From the NCBI GenBank assembly GCA_006384855.1, contig VCJN01003321.1, positions 24,452-88,451 on the forward strand: a stretch of 64,000 nucleotides of DNA, read 5' to 3'. Below, piece after piece: positions 8,512-20,800 of the stretch; positions within the stretch are counted from its first letter, which is position 1, and every line of letters starts with the position of its first letter. The stretch comes from Tetraselmis striata (lineage: Eukaryota > Chlorophyta > Chlorodendrophyceae > Chlorodendrales > Chlorodendraceae). Made by a program: the position numbers and the translations under genes. The notes beneath the pieces were generated by a model. The model had not been told where the DNA came from, did no database searches, and worked only from the letters and a program-made list of their open reading frames with translations.

Positions 8512-10222
8512 ATATACTGTTCATCCATTCGCAGCATATACTGTTGTATACTAGCAGGGGTCACTAGTGACCCCTGATACTAGTACAGATTTCGTGTATA
8601 TATATAAATTGTGTATTTACGCGTGATGCATCATAGCTGACGCGTGATATGTAGCATTTTGGTAGGCACTTCCGATTTATTGTTATGTTTTATGTCCCCC
8701 CCCCCTTAACTTTACCCCCCCTCAACTATATTTTATTAGGTCTGACAGTAATTAGTAGAACACGCCCTCGGCTACATAAAAACTCCCACTGGCATGACTT
8801 TTTTGAACCCTTTCAATGCATGGGTGTGTGCATGAAGTTGTTCCCTGCCATATGCAAGCATAAAACGGAGAGGGGGTGGGGCACTTTTTGGAACCATCAA
8901 CAAATTACCGTCAGCATCAAGGCAGTTCAACCATATATATGGTGGCCCTATCCACCTTTCCATGTAGTGCTATGCTGCCGCTGACCTGCTATATGTCGTT
9001 GTTACTTGCTTCTACTACTGTGGCTGCTGTGCCGTTATTTGCTCACCCCAACTACGCAATGTTGCATGCCTATGTAGGTAATGCAGCTTCTCAACATAAT
9101 TCATTCGCCGTGGCGCCCCTCACGAGCACCTGGTACCCGGCGCGCTCACAGGTTTTGCAAAGTGGCAAAACTGTGTTGTAGGCAGCACCTCAGCATCAAT
9201 GAGGCGGCCTCCATCATCATCACCTGCCCATGAGCGCAATGCATGATTAGTGGGCGCAACATAGCATGGCATGCATTAGGATAAGGCATCCTGGGGCAGA
9301 AAACGAGGCAAGAAGGGGGTGCAGAGATGGCAGCAAGCCTCACTTGATGACCCTGCATACACGACGCATAATAAGGTGGGCCGGGATGTACTCTCAAGCG
9401 GGGTTCTTCTTTTTGTGCGTGTAGTACTCAGACAAGCTCCACTACGGCGGGGGCAGCACAGGTCATGCAGTAATCGCGCAGGCAAAGGAAGCATGATGAG
9501 GATGATCCTCATCCAGGGGTTGCATGTCCCACATGAAGATGTCAGAGTTCTAGGCACTTGCATGGCCATTACGGTATCATTTACCTGGATGATATAGATA
9601 ACGTTGCCGGCGCACGCGGTGCGGCGGTGAGAGACCTAGCTCAGGCCACCAGCCGCCCAGCACTGCTTAAGTACTGAAATGAAAGTTTCGACCCCAAATT
9701 AAATGCCCCCCTCTCAGTTTCTCCGGAAATCCGGTGCCTAAAACATATCTTTTAATCCTGACTGCCTTATATAACAATGAATTTGACGTCCCTATTTTGA
9801 CGAGGTTCAAAATAAATAACATAAACCTGTTTATGTGGTTTCCGCTCAACAATTTAACTATGCTAGATAGTGCGACTCGGTCTGTAAGTAGTTTCAAGAA
9901 GGGTTGCGCGGAAGTAACTTAAGTTCAGGCCCTGCCGGCACTTCATGCTAAACTGAATTCAGTTCCGCATGAATTGAAGAATCTCAAAAGGTGGCATGAA
10001 GTGCCCGGACTGAAGTGCCCCTAGAAAATTTCATCATAACGCTCCAAAAAACTCCAGGCGGACGCGAAGCTCGATCTAATGCGTAGAAAACCGATGAGAA
10101 TCGCACCGTGCCACACCAATTGGCCGTATCAAGAATTTGACACTGACGATTTGTCGGTATGGAACGGCTGTTGTGCTGAGATTAAGTACTATTAGTTTTA
10201 ATTTAAATATTGCGCCGACTGT
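8512..10222. other. Intergenic, AT-richer flank without a supported gene
   Basis: No convincing exon is seen. At 8555-8576 there is a perfect 22-bp palindrome with 11-bp arms starting caggggtcact. A short C run is at about 8697-8705. From about 9670 to 10220 the base composition is clearly more AT-rich than the rest of the window, which may mark an old insertion. Confidence 0.35.
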
Positions 10223-11246
10223 ATGATCTAAACTAGTTCATGGGGTGTCCTCCTTTCCTAACCGCTTTTCCGGCTACATGTGCTGCTAAGTGGTACGGGT
10301 TGCTAGTTCACCCGCTGTTGCGCCTTTATTGGGTTCAACACGAGTATAATTTAGACATAAATGCAGCCGCAATAGCTGAGCCTTCCATCTTCCAGTAACG
10401 CAGCGATTAACTGCCTTGTAACTTGTTGCGAGCAAGGTCACATGCTGTTTCAAGACCACACCCGGCTCAACATCATTGTGTTTAATATCATTCGTACGTC
10501 CGTGCGTCACTACCACATATATGCCAGATGGAGAAGAACCCGTCGTTGAGCCAACGCTTGAATCGCTAGAAGTAGACGTGAAGGCTCATTCAGGCTACAG
10601 TGCTGCGCGAGCTTGCAAAAGCGTTAGCTCAATTGACGGCTCGTGATCGTGTTGTTGGTGGAGACGGAGCACATCATGGCTCTAGTTCCGGGCAGCGCGT
10701 CGCAGGACAGCCGACATGCAGCGGGGGAGCCGCAGAGCGCCCCGACTTGCTAGGGCTAGCCCAGAGCGGCCGTGTCGGAGCAAAATCCACGAGTGACGAG
10801 GACGACTACCTCGCGGTTCCAGAGCTACCGCAACGAGCAGAGCATGTTTACGAGGCCGTTCGACAAGTCAGCCGAGTGCCTGGGCTCTTTCCCCTAAGTA
10901 CCGACCGACATGACGAACGACTACCTGAAGCATGATGACCGGCGTCTGCCAGCCCAGGAGGAGTATCTTTGAATGCCGTGTTTTGGGGCCCTAATGGCTA
11001 CTTTTTTCGTGGCTCTCGACGAGCTGCTACCTTATTACGTCCATGCTGCTAAGCAAGACTTAAGGCCAGGCCAGCGACAAGGCGTTTCGCTTTCATGTGC
11101 GGCCGCGAAGGTGAGCACGAGTGACGGTGTGGGGCGCCTTTCGGCGGGGCAGATGCTGGCGCATTGCGAAGTCACTACCTTTCGGTGACCGCCGCACGAT
11201 GAACCCTAGCATCTCAACGGCGGGATGAGCGCCGTGTGTCCGGACG
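10223..11246 (+). pseudogene. Decayed YR element, copy 3 (A repeat and gag remnant)
   Basis: It begins with a diverged A repeat (atgatctaaactagttc) and keeps the element 5' leader and start context. The gag frame starts at about 10524 (PDGEEPVVEPTL) but is broken by frameshifts: LRELAKALAQLTARDR is in one frame near 10603 and FGALMATFFVALDELL in another near 10980. The TGACGG at the gag end survives near 11125, followed by about 100 bp of ORF2 start with stops. Homology ends near 11246, where the non-LTR fragment begins; the rest of the YR ORF is absent. The terminal hairpin of the A repeat is lost. Confidence 0.75.
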
Positions 11247-13196
11247 CGTTGGGGAGTTAGCCCCGCCGGGCCCCCGACCGCTTGGATACGCCCTCCATGC
11301 GCACGCAGCTGTCCCTCTTAGTCCAGTTCGGCGGCCTCGGCATCGGCGATAACGTGGTTATCGCATATGCCTCCCACGTCGGCGCTGCGGCCTTTGTGGT
11401 TGGCCAAGCTGTGACTTTCCTCCGTGCTCGACACGCCATCCTCAGCGACGCCGGCGCGTTCCTTTCCGAGCCGTCAGGCGTATCCAGCCCTCATAGCCTC
11501 TACCTTGTTGGGGCGTCCTCGATTCATCAGGCTTTGGCCTTTCCAACGTTGGTGCCCGATGCCGATGCCAACGTGTCGGCGCCGATGTGGGCTGTCGAGC
11601 TTCGCGCTGCTCATACCCGTGTCGTTTACGAGTTTTGGGACGGGTTGCTCGAGGATCTGTAGCGGGGCCGCCGTTGGCCTCAGTCTGCCTTGAAGTTGCT
11701 CCCCTACTCCAAGCGCTCTCCCGTTGCTAGTGCCGGCTGCTCGGCCGCTGGTGCTCAGCCGGCGTCTGCAATGCGCTCGGCAGCCGACCTCCAAGCTATA
11801 TCCCGCATTGCTCGGACTTCCCCTTGCATTCCATGCGGAAAGTCTTGGAGACCCTGAGCCACGGCATCCACACGGTCCCGCCCTTCGCTTGTTGCACGCG
11901 CTTATGCATGCAAGCGGCCATGATAGCAATAACCACTTCCGGGGCCGCCTCTTACGCTTTGCGACGTTCCTGGTGAATGATCCTCCAGGTGAGGGTCGCC
12001 TTGGTGAAGTCCGTGAGCGTTCCCCCGAGTACTACGATTCCATGTTCCGCGTTGCGGCTTGCCGCAAATCCGCCGGCCTTCTTGCGGGTCATGTCCCCTC
12101 CCTCGGCGAGCCCCGCCCTTGTGATTTTTGCTCCTTCTCGGTACAAGGCGTGCTGGCCCGTTGTGAGGGTTCTAGGATGGAGTTCACTCCTTCGGCTTGA
12201 TGGGTGGTTGCGTACGCTGATCACGTGGCACGTTGCTCAAGGGGCGACTCCAATCACGCCGCACACGAGTGGGCGGCACATGGCATTTCCGACGTTTGCC
12301 ACGACGTTAAGTCCGCCCTAGGCGTGGGTGTGCAGATCCTCACGGACCCGTCGGTGCTTGTTTCTCTTCCGAAGAGCAGCGACGGCAGGCCGGCCGATGT
12401 TGGGCTTTTAAAAGCCGCTTTTTGGGTATGGTGGTATCCGCGGGAACACGTACGGTTGCTCTCGCTCGATACCGCCATTGCCCCTTTCCTCGGCGGGTCA
12501 AGCTCGGATCCAACGACTGCATTGCGGGCCGCAGAGCGCCACAAAATGCAACAGTATTGACGAGGGTGTCCGAAACGCCGCCGGCATCATGCTTCGCTAT
12601 ATTTCTTTCGCCGTGTCCGAGTTCGGTTCGTTGGCCCCGCAGCACGTTGAGGCCTTATTCTTAATGGAGCTCGCACAAGCTAGCCACACGTACACTGGCA
12701 CAAAAAATCGGCCAGCTCTTGTCTACGTGGCGCCGCCGTTTCTCCTTGCTCATCAACATGGCGCATGCAAACAACGTTCTCGGCGGGCTTGCGGCGGCGC
12801 GCGCGGCATCACGTGATGGTGCTCCCGCGCACGCGTCATCGCATTGCTTATCATCATATGTTGCTATGACCCGAGTCATCGGCTACAAGCGCACTCGCCG
12901 CGGCTGATGGCCAGCAACCCCTTGGCGGTGGTCCCTAATGCTTTCCTTTTCCCTTTCGTGTGTTTCCCTGGTCGTTCCTTGGCTTTCATTGTTTCCCTGG
13001 ACCCTTTGGTTCCCTTGGCGACTTGGTGACTTCCTGATTCTCATGCATGGCTCTTCCTTGGTTATTCTTGGCTCCCTGGCCGGCTTGACCCTTGGTTTCA
13101 TGCTTATATCTTTCTTTTGCTGGCAACCTTTCACAATTGCGTTTAGCTCTGTTTTTGGTGCGCATATGTTTATAAAGCACTGATGCAAGAAAAGGT
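11247..13196 (+). mobile_element. 5'-truncated non-LTR retroelement, RT C-terminal region (decayed)
   Basis: Broken frames carry motifs seen at the C-terminal end of RT polyproteins of algal and animal non-LTR elements: LLVQFGGLGIGDNVVIAYASHVGAA (split here only for description), then SSDGRPADVGLL, TAIAPFLGGSSSDPTTALRA and AERHKMQQY, and finally a SEFGSLA-like segment in another frame. The 3' non-coding tail (12907-13196) ends gcatatgtttataaagcact followed by an A-rich stretch. A second copy at 41678-42510 shares both the protein motifs and the tail. The fragment starts inside the RT C-terminal region, as expected of 5' truncation during target-primed reverse transcription. It abuts the decayed YR copy 3. 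Confidence 0.7.
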
Positions 13197-13632
13197 CAGC
13201 TCGCATTTGAAATGTACCCCTATACGTGTAGTGGTAGCTGGGTGGCTGGCTGGTGTGGATTACAATAAGGCCAGCAATACATACTCGCTGGACGTCAGTA
13301 AGGCTGGTACGGTACCAGTACTCCGGAAAAAATCAAATTCGCACTGCGCGGAACCGGAGAAGCCTCGCCCAACTGATGGAGCGAGTTGAAACAGACATCA
13401 GCAGCAGCGTGCCCTATCTAGCGCTATGCAACAGTTGCCGCTGCAGGTGAATATCACTGGCAAATCATCATCTTGTGGTCTGATGCTTCTGGTTGACTGG
13501 CGGCCACGGCCGCGGCGGGTATCTTGTTTCCTCTGGCAGTGAGTTGGGCGGCGGTCCCTTGGGGGCGTAGCGACTAGCGTCACGCCACGAGTCTAGATAG
13601 ATAAGAAGCCCAGTGTAAGCCTGCACGGCAGC
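13197..13632. other. Intergenic region
   Basis: I see no supported gene. The stretch lies between the end of the non-LTR tail and a weak candidate gene. Confidence 0.3.
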
Positions 13633-14444
13633 ATGTCAGCCTCGCAGGTTCTTCTGGGTGGCTGGGCGAGACGCCGGCCCTGGGCCGCCGCTCCTGCTAT
13701 CGGAGCGTATAGGCTATCCGTAATACGTGGCTCATCGCGGCGTCGAAAGGAGCTGAGGAGGTCAGACCGACCGGGGCCAGCGAGCGACTCCACCCGCAAT
13801 CTAATGGTCGAATGGCGTGCCATTCGAACAGCATACTTGCAAGAGCTGATGCACTTGCAGCCGGACAGCGTGGCTCTGAGCGACGGTTCGCCGCCAAGCT
13901 GGCCACACCTGTGCCAGAGTTCCAAGCTTTCCGTTCACTGGATTGCAGTCCAGCAGGTGAGCGCCGCTGGGAGTCCTCCGATTGCGGTGGAAGGTGTGCT
14001 GTCACTGGGAGCTGGCTGCATGCCCAGCTGTTGAAGCCGTGCTGCTTCCCTGGCGGCCCCTGACCATGCATAACGCCCACCCGCAGGCACAGGAAGACGG
14101 CCCGGCCGTCATGCGCCTAGCCCCGCGGCCGGTCGTTCCACAGGACGACCAATGCGCTGGCGTCATTGAGGCCATCACCTCCCAGAAGCCGGTTCCTGTG
14201 GAGGAAGGCCGGTCCTTCAGTGGGTGCGAGATGCAGCACGGGCAATGGAGGAACTACCTCGTCGGCGTCATTGGTGAGCTCTCCTTGGACGACGACGAAA
14301 TGATGTGGCCCAACCAGGTGCGCCGCTCAGGGGCACCGATTCGCAGGGCGCTCCATGCGCCAACTGCGTGCCCCCCCCCCCCCCCCCCCCACTCACACAT
14401 ACATGCTGTCAGCTGCTAGATGTGCCACTGCTTGCACCGCGATG
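13633..14444 (+). CDS. Candidate three-exon gene of unknown function
   Basis: A model with consistent phases is ATG 13633 to 13956 (ending HWIAVQQ before donor gtgagc), 14085-14317 (after cacccgcag; containing QCAGVIEAITSQKPVPVEEG and VGVIGELSLDDDEMMWPNQ, ending before gtgcgc), and about 14415-14444 (LLDVPLLAPR, stop TGA). It gives about 196 residues. I recognise no domain. The second exon has balanced, protein-like composition with several acidic residues, which is the main support. The second intron carries a C20 tract at about 14371-14390, as do introns of better-supported genes here. The first exon could instead be non-coding. Confidence 0.3.
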
Positions 14445-16129
14445 ATTATGCAGCACATGCGCAGCTCTGTACTCTACCACGTCAAAGAGTTTATGTTCAA
14501 GCAGGCTGCATGCCCCCGGCCCTCCCCCTGGAGGCCAAAACATGCGCCAGCCAGGCAGGGAACTTGATCGCCGGCTCATGTCAGGCGGGTGTGCCGTTTT
14601 GCCATGGCATGGGGCGCAGGTGTTTCACGGCCATCGAACGCAGCGGAACTTGCGAGACATGACGGACCTGGCGCGGTTCCTGTCCGATATCCGCCAGGTT
14701 GGGCCCAGACCGCCCACGTGACATTACACACCGACTTCCTTCAGCACGTATGCAGGGCTGTGCGTGTGCGAGTCCATTCGGGGCCGACTTTGCTCAACTT
14801 CACTCAATGCTGTGCAGTTTAGGTTAAGCTCACCGTAGTAAGTTCCGCGGGGCACTTGCGTGGGGGTGAAGCGGACTTCAGCGGCGAACTTACGTGGACT
14901 TACGAAGGAAGTTTACACAAGAGTGCCGGGTTATTTGTGCGTGCTGGAATGCCTGTTTGTGTATGATAATGGTAATTATGTACGCAGCAGTGCACATCAG
15001 ACGCGCGCAATGACACATCGCGCGCGCACACACACACACATGCGCACAGGCACCACCCGGACTATCTTCTTCTACCCGGACGATGCGACCACTGGGCTGC
15101 CGTTGGCTTGTGCGGTTCTCGTTAACGCTACCATCACCCCAGTGGCATGGACGTAGTCCTCATAGGACCTCAGCGGGTCGCGCTTGGGGCAGCGATGGTC
15201 GGCTCGAGTGTGAGTTTACCTTCTCCCCGCCGACCCTTGCGCGACGATGAGCCGCATTTGGGGGCCGACGGCCGGATAGCACGGCCAGCGTCCCCCGCAG
15301 CAATGCCAACACCGGCGAGGGAGGGAGATGCGACCAAGCAACGATACGTATCCGCTGTCACGACGACGGAAGGGGAGAAATCGGCGTGGGCTTGAGCCCA
15401 CAGTGGTGCCCATATACATATGGTGTTTTTTGAGTAGTTATGGCATGACATAGCTGACTATACTATGCCTCGAGCTTACGACTGGTGACATTAACTCCGG
15501 ACTTGTGCACAACCCTGGTTTATACGTCAATTTGTGCAGGGCAACCGGTCATCTGTATTTGGCGGCTGCGTCTATATGCCGAATTCAATTTAGTCGCTAA
15601 TTGGCGGAAGACTGTCAGGGTGGATTTCCCCAAAGTTAGCGTGAGTATGTGAATTCTGAATTAAGTTGAACAGAGTAGCTTTACGGGTCTTATGGCGCAG
15701 CCACCCTGACGCAAGCCTTGGTTTTGCGGCGTGGTGCTGTGGTGCCACGCGTGGCCGGCAGGAGGATGTGGCGGTGCACCTCTCCAATTTGGAGCAGTTG
15801 GCGACCGAGCGGCGGTACGACTGGCGATGGTGCTGGGATCTGCTGCGAGCCAGATGGGGAGCCGAAGCACTGGGGCAGTTTGGCATCACCGAGACGTCCG
15901 GGTTTGGGGCGGTGGTCGGCCCGCGGCCGCCGCTGCCGCTGCACCAAGCGAGACAGGCGTAGGGGTAGGCAGGTAGGCACCGGGGGCATTCATCAATGCT
16001 ATTACAATTTGCAGCACGCTGGGCACTGCGCGTGGGCGACGCCGTTGTGTGTACTGAGCACGAACCAACACACAACCTGCCGGCATCTGTCCAACCGGCC
16101 TCCCGCTGCGCCACACGGCAGGGCTCCGC
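14445..16129. other. Intergenic region with weak open frames
   Basis: A short (CA)n lies at about 15032-15043. An open frame at 15666-15962 includes DVAVHLSNLEQLATERRYDW, which looks protein-like, but it has no clear start, splice sites or recognisable family. Another GC-rich frame at 15147-15395 has no support. Confidence 0.25.
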
Positions 16130-17609
16130 TCAGACGGGCACACACTTGAACGCCTTCCACATGGCGCTGTCGATGCGCTTGCACATGGCCTTCAGCTGCT
16201 GGCCCGGCCCGCACTCAAACAGCTGGGTCTTGCCGTCAGACTGCAGGTTCTTCATGGTGCGCTCCCACATGACGGGCTCCACCAGCTGGCGCTGCAGCAT
16301 GCCGGCCACCTCGCCGCCGCTCTCAAACGGCTTGCCGGTCACGTTGGAGTACACCGGGATCCTGGGCTCGTTGAATGTCACCTCCGCCAGGACCTGCTCG
16401 CAGCCGCAGCAGAGCGTCAGGCGTTAGGCGTAGCGTTGGGCATGCGGTGAGAGTATCCGCTGCGTGGGAGTTCGCGGCAGCCACCCGGGTCTCACCTTCT
16501 CCAGCGCTTCGCGTGCCGGCTGCATCAGGGGCGTATGGAACGCCCCGCTGACCTGGACCTCCACAGCCTGGTGGCCAAGCACGCGGAGGATACTCAGTGT
16601 AAAAGCACTGGGGAATGGCGCCAGGATCGCCCGCGCGGAAACGAGAGGTCCCTCATCAGATTGGATGGAAGGAAGGTGCGCGGACTGCGGGTGGGAGTGT
16701 ACCTTGATGGCGCCAGCCTCCATGGCGGCCTCCTTCACCTTCTCAAGCGCTTTCTGTTGAGCAGCACGGGGGCCACAGTATCAGACAGGTGCCCCGGCCT
16801 CTGTGTCACGGTGCGCCACCACGTATGGCACAGGCGGCCCACCTTGTGACCGGAGACGACGCGTCCCTGCGGGAACAGGTAGTTCGCGAGCTGGCAGACT
16901 GTGCTCTCGCCCTGCTTGGCTACCTCGTCGCTGCAGAGCTTTGCGAGCTTGTCGTCGGGCAGGCCGACCACGGAGAGCATGCCATGAGGGTCGCCTTGCT
17001 CGGCGGCGGCTGCCATGCTCTCCGCTCGCACCTGACCCCACACACGCGGGTGGCACAGACTGCTCAGAGACATGTGAGTGCACGGAGACAGGCGCGGCAG
17101 CGGCAGCCGCGCGCCGTACCTTGACCACCTTGAGCGCGTCGTCGAAGCTGAGAACGCCGGCAAACACTAGCGCGGTGTACTCGCCCAGGCTCAGGCCGGC
17201 GGTGGCGGAGCACGTCTCCACGGCCGTCGGGTTCTCGTTGCGGAGCTTCTCCACCGCCGCTAGGCCCGCGACAAACAGGGCCGGCTGGGAGTAAACGGTG
17301 TTGTTCAGCTTCTCCGCTGGCCCCTGCACCGCGCCAGACGTTCCAGAGTTAGCATGCCGCCGTCTCTTCGGAGCTGCCATGTTGAGCTGGAGTAGATGTT
17401 TTTGGAGGATGCCAGCCAACACTCCCCAACCAGGTCGCAGTCCGCGCTGCTCTCACCTCGGTGCAGACCTCGAGCAGGTCGTACCCCAGGACGTCCTGCG
17501 CCTTGGTGAGCATCTCCTTGACGGCTGGAATGTCCTTCACGTCCTTCAACATCCCGACCGCCTGCGACCCCTGCCCGGGGAAGACGAAGCCAATGGGGGA
17601 GACTGGCAC
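16130..17609 (-). CDS. fabD: Malonyl-CoA:ACP transacylase (FabD)
   Basis: It transfers malonyl groups from CoA to acyl carrier protein for fatty-acid synthesis, expected in the plastid. Exons on the minus strand: 17609-17457 (VPVSPIGFVFPGQGSQAVGM, the GQGSQ oxyanion motif); about 17327-17120 (NNTVYSQPALFVAGLAAVEK and TAGLSLGEYTALVFAG with the GxSxG nucleophile Ser); about 17034-16848 (QGDPHGMLSVVGLP and VCQLANYLFPQGRVVSG); about 16756-16690 (KEAAMEAGAIKV); about 16560-16498 (VSGAFHTPLMQPAREALEK with the catalytic His); and about 16394-16130 (NEPRIPVYSNVTGKPF to QLFECGPGQQLKAM, stop TGA). All catalytic residues are present. No exon with a transit peptide is visible before 17609, and only about 170 bp separate it from the last exon of the ankyrin gene. 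A 5' exon inside that gene, or a fusion, must be considered. Confidence 0.9.
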
Positions 17610-17639
17610 CTGACCACGCACACACACACGGGCGCGTCA

Positions 17640-19750
17640 TCAGTTAGCCATGGCCGGCATCACCCGGTGATCCAATCTCACACCGATCTTCAGGCGTGAA
17701 GTGCAGAACATGTGGGCAAGCTGGGACTGACGCGCATGTGCGGCACGACCAAGCTCAGAGGACAGAGGCCCTACCGGAACGTTGTTCAGCAGCGCCTCCC
17801 TGCGCTTCCTGCGCGCAGCCTTCTCTTCGACCATGGTGTCCTGCTCCTGCTTCCTCCGGATGTCCTCTGCACCAAAAACGTGCGCACTCAGGGTCAGAGT
17901 CCGGGTCACACGGGCTCTACAGCGCGTCTGCATTTGAAGCTCGTGAGCGCTCGAAACACGGCGGAGTGTACTGTGGGGCATCTGAGGGCGGACCTGGGTA
18001 CGGGTGGACGTAAGTCTTGGGCCACTTCTTCACGGTGTCCAGGCCATAGTCGTACAGCGTCCACCAGCATCCAATATCGGGGTGCGTCTCAGGTGCCTGG
18101 GACCGCAAACACAGAGACCGGCATTCGTAATGATGAGTATATGGCGGGTCACGTCAAGCCGGAACATAGGACAACACACCACATGGTGACGGAGAAGTCC
18201 GATCGCGTCATGAAAGCGGGGGGGGATTGTTGCAAGAGCATTGAATGTGGGGTAACGATGGCGCAGCGTGCTCTTTCTGACAGCAGTACCTTTGGCACGC
18301 TTGCGTACAGCTTCTCAAGGGCGAGGATCTTGTCCTTGACGTTCTGGTCGCAGGAGAGCTCGGTGTCGGCGGGGGTCTTCTTCCCGGGGTTGAGGTACGT
18401 GTCGTAGTCGTCGCTCAGGATGGAAGGGTCAGCACCGCGGCTCTGAGCACACACAGCAGCGCTGGAGCCTCAGCTCTCCATGCAACACAAATCAGGCTGC
18501 ACACTGTTGGCATTTACTTCTGCTGTCGTGGGAATGGCAGTTTCTTTCAACATAACAGACGAAAATCAGCGGATGCGTGCATGTATCAGCGTTCTTTCGC
18601 CCTTACCAGCAGGTACTCGTAGATCTCCAGATATCCAGGGTACTGCGCCAAATGCGCAGCCCGATGAAGAGGGGTCCATCCACGGTCGTCGCGCTGGTTG
18701 ATCTCCGCACCCATGTTCAGGAGGTGGTGCACCTGTAACAAACAGCCCGTCAGCGCGCTGTCATTTTCAACGCATATCATTTCCGAACACAGCCAGGGCT
18801 CTACTGTCGGTGTTCGCTTCGAATTTCAAACTCGGGGCTCAAGAATGATCCGTTATCTACTTGACATGGATAATGTGTAAGGCGTTTCCCTGACTGCTTG
18901 CGCAGTCAGAGCGCGAGGTAACAACATAATTGCGGCGGCGACGATAGGTCGACGAGGAAGGGTGCAAATGCCGGCGTTCAGCCAGCGCCACGCACTTTTC
19001 CTCGACCTTTTCCGAGGCAACAGCATCGATGGACTCGATCGAGATGGATAACATAAAAGAGAAATGGCTACGCGCATATGCTAAAAGCATGTCTGTATCT
19101 CTGGTGGCGGTGGTCTTGGTGTGTGCGTATGTGTCAGGAGGGAAAGGGGGGGGGGGGGGGGGTTCGTTGTGACGTTCCGAATTATTCGACTAAGTGGGAG
19201 TAAGCTGTTCTTGCAAACGCCGGCATCCTAGCCCAGGCAGCCGTGCGCGGTTGTGCGGGCTCCCACTGCTACTCGGGGGAATATCTTATTGCAAAGCCGT
19301 TTCACGACGCAAGAATGGAGTCTATCAAAGAGGGTGGTCACTACCGACAAAACTTCGTGGAGCTGACAAACGCCCTCGGCCGCCGACCGGCCGCAGAGGC
19401 CCCGCCTCCCCCCACAGTCCGAGTTGCCCTTCGACAAGTGCAGTCGGCCCGCTGACCTGACTCTACTCCATGAATAATCCCATCCCAGTGAACTAGTGGT
19501 CATTTTAAACGCCGAAACAATCTGGTCCCAGCGAATGGCAGAGGCAGCTCACCATGTCCAGCTGGCGATAAGTTACGGCAAAGTGGATGGGTGCGCCTGC
19601 GCCGTTGTTTTGCGTAAGGAAGTACGGGTCGGTGGCCATGATGCTCGCCAGCTTCTCGGGGTCGCCGGTCCTGACACAGGTGTAGAAAGCGAACGGCTGA
19701 TTCTTAGGGGTCGGTGGGTACCGACCCGTACCGGTCATGTCCCGTGGCAT
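17640..19750 (-). CDS. Ankyrin-repeat protein, plastid type
   Basis: Exons in order: 19750 to about 19553 (YPPTPKNQPFAFYTCVRTGD, NGAGAPIHFAVTYRQLDM, donor gtgagc); about 18731-18612 (VHHLLNMGAEINQRDDRG and TPLHRAAHLAQYPGYLEIY, a standard ankyrin repeat); about 18430-18288 (RGADPSILSDDYDTYLNPGK and KILALEKLYASVPK); about 18092-17996 (THPDIGCWWTLYDYGLDTVK, KWPKTYVHPYP); and about 17870 onward (basic helix EEKAARRKRREALLNN). The protein resembles conserved green-lineage chloroplast ankyrin proteins; LTD/GDC1-like is one possibility, which I could not confirm. The transit peptide is not resolved: a Ser/Arg-rich frame upstream (19937-19704) is in another frame. If the last exon is not spliced it stops at 17640. 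If spliced at gtaggg (17779) it joins FabD in frame. The first intron contains a G tract near 19147 (C in the sense strand). Confidence 0.7.
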
Positions 19751-20415
19751 CTTCGAAGTTGGACGGGTTGGTCAGGAGTGAGTAGCGTCTCCAGGGGACT
19801 GCGTCGCGGGCGCAGCGCTGCGGTGACAGCAGCTGGAGGCGCGCTGGGATAAAATGGGCTGAGCGAACTGTTTGCTGACGCAGAGCGGGATGATTAGACA
19901 GACGAGGTTCCGAGTTCCGAGCCGAGTCCCAGGGCAAGGTGAGGCTGTTTGTTGTCTAGAAACTGATGAAGGCGTTTCGGACTTCAGTGCGGAACTTCGC
20001 GGAAGGCGTGGCGTTGCGTGTGGCGAAACACCGCCTTATTTATTCAGCGGTGACGCTTCGGATACCGCGGCTCCCCAGGTCTATTGATCATCCGACGCTG
20101 CCATCTACTAGTCGCTATATAAATAATGGCGGTACTGTCAATCTGCTAGCTACTCGTACCTGTAGCGGCCACCGTCCGATCTGCAGATGCTGTTATTGTT
20201 GATGATATGATGAGCCTTGCTCCTGCGCGCGCGTAGCGACTGGTTTTAATTACAAAAGCGTAGCGACTGGTACCTGTCTACCAGTAGTCCTGATAAATAA
20301 TAAGGTTACTACGGGCATGTCGGTACGGGTACTGGTAATCCTTATACATATATTTTATTTTTTTAAACTACTGTACGGTACCAGCAGTACTAACGTCCGG
20401 GGCCGGCGTTTTCGA
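19751..20415. other. 5' flank of the ankyrin gene up to the YR element
   Basis: It probably holds the promoter and 5' UTR of the minus-strand ankyrin gene. An open frame at 19937-19704 (minus) has transit-peptide-like composition but does not join cleanly to the first ankyrin exon. Beyond about 20000 nothing is recognised apart from short AT-rich and palindromic patches (for example tgtctaccagtagtc near 20274). Confidence 0.35.
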
Positions 20416-20800
20416 ATTTCAAAGTTGAGTCTGGTTTTGCCAAAAAGGTCGCGCAGGCTGTTTTACACGGTCAAGAGCCGAAATTGGCAGGAAGGTTTAG
20501 CGAAAAGCGTGGAGGGAAAACGGAGTCAGGGGGGGCGCTGCGTGGAACGCAGCGAAAACTGGAAGATGGCAGGCTCAGCTGTTCTGGCTGCTTTTATGTC
20601 TACTCGTGCTGCACCCAACAAGGGCGCAACAACAGTTACTAGTTCCCGTACCACTGCGCAGCACTTGTAGCTGAAAAGCGGTTAGGTCAAGGATGGAAAC
20701 CCCATAAACTAGTTTAGATCATTTCAAAGTTGAGTCTGGTTTTGCCAGTCTTGAGCGAACGGAGAGAGCGGGGGATTGACGGAGAAGGGGTAGCGCCAAG

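Noticed and set aside
15666..15962. Open frame with DVAVHLSNLEQLATERRYDW as a gene
   Set aside because: Protein-like over a short stretch, but with no start context, introns or recognisable family; left as a note in the intergenic entry.
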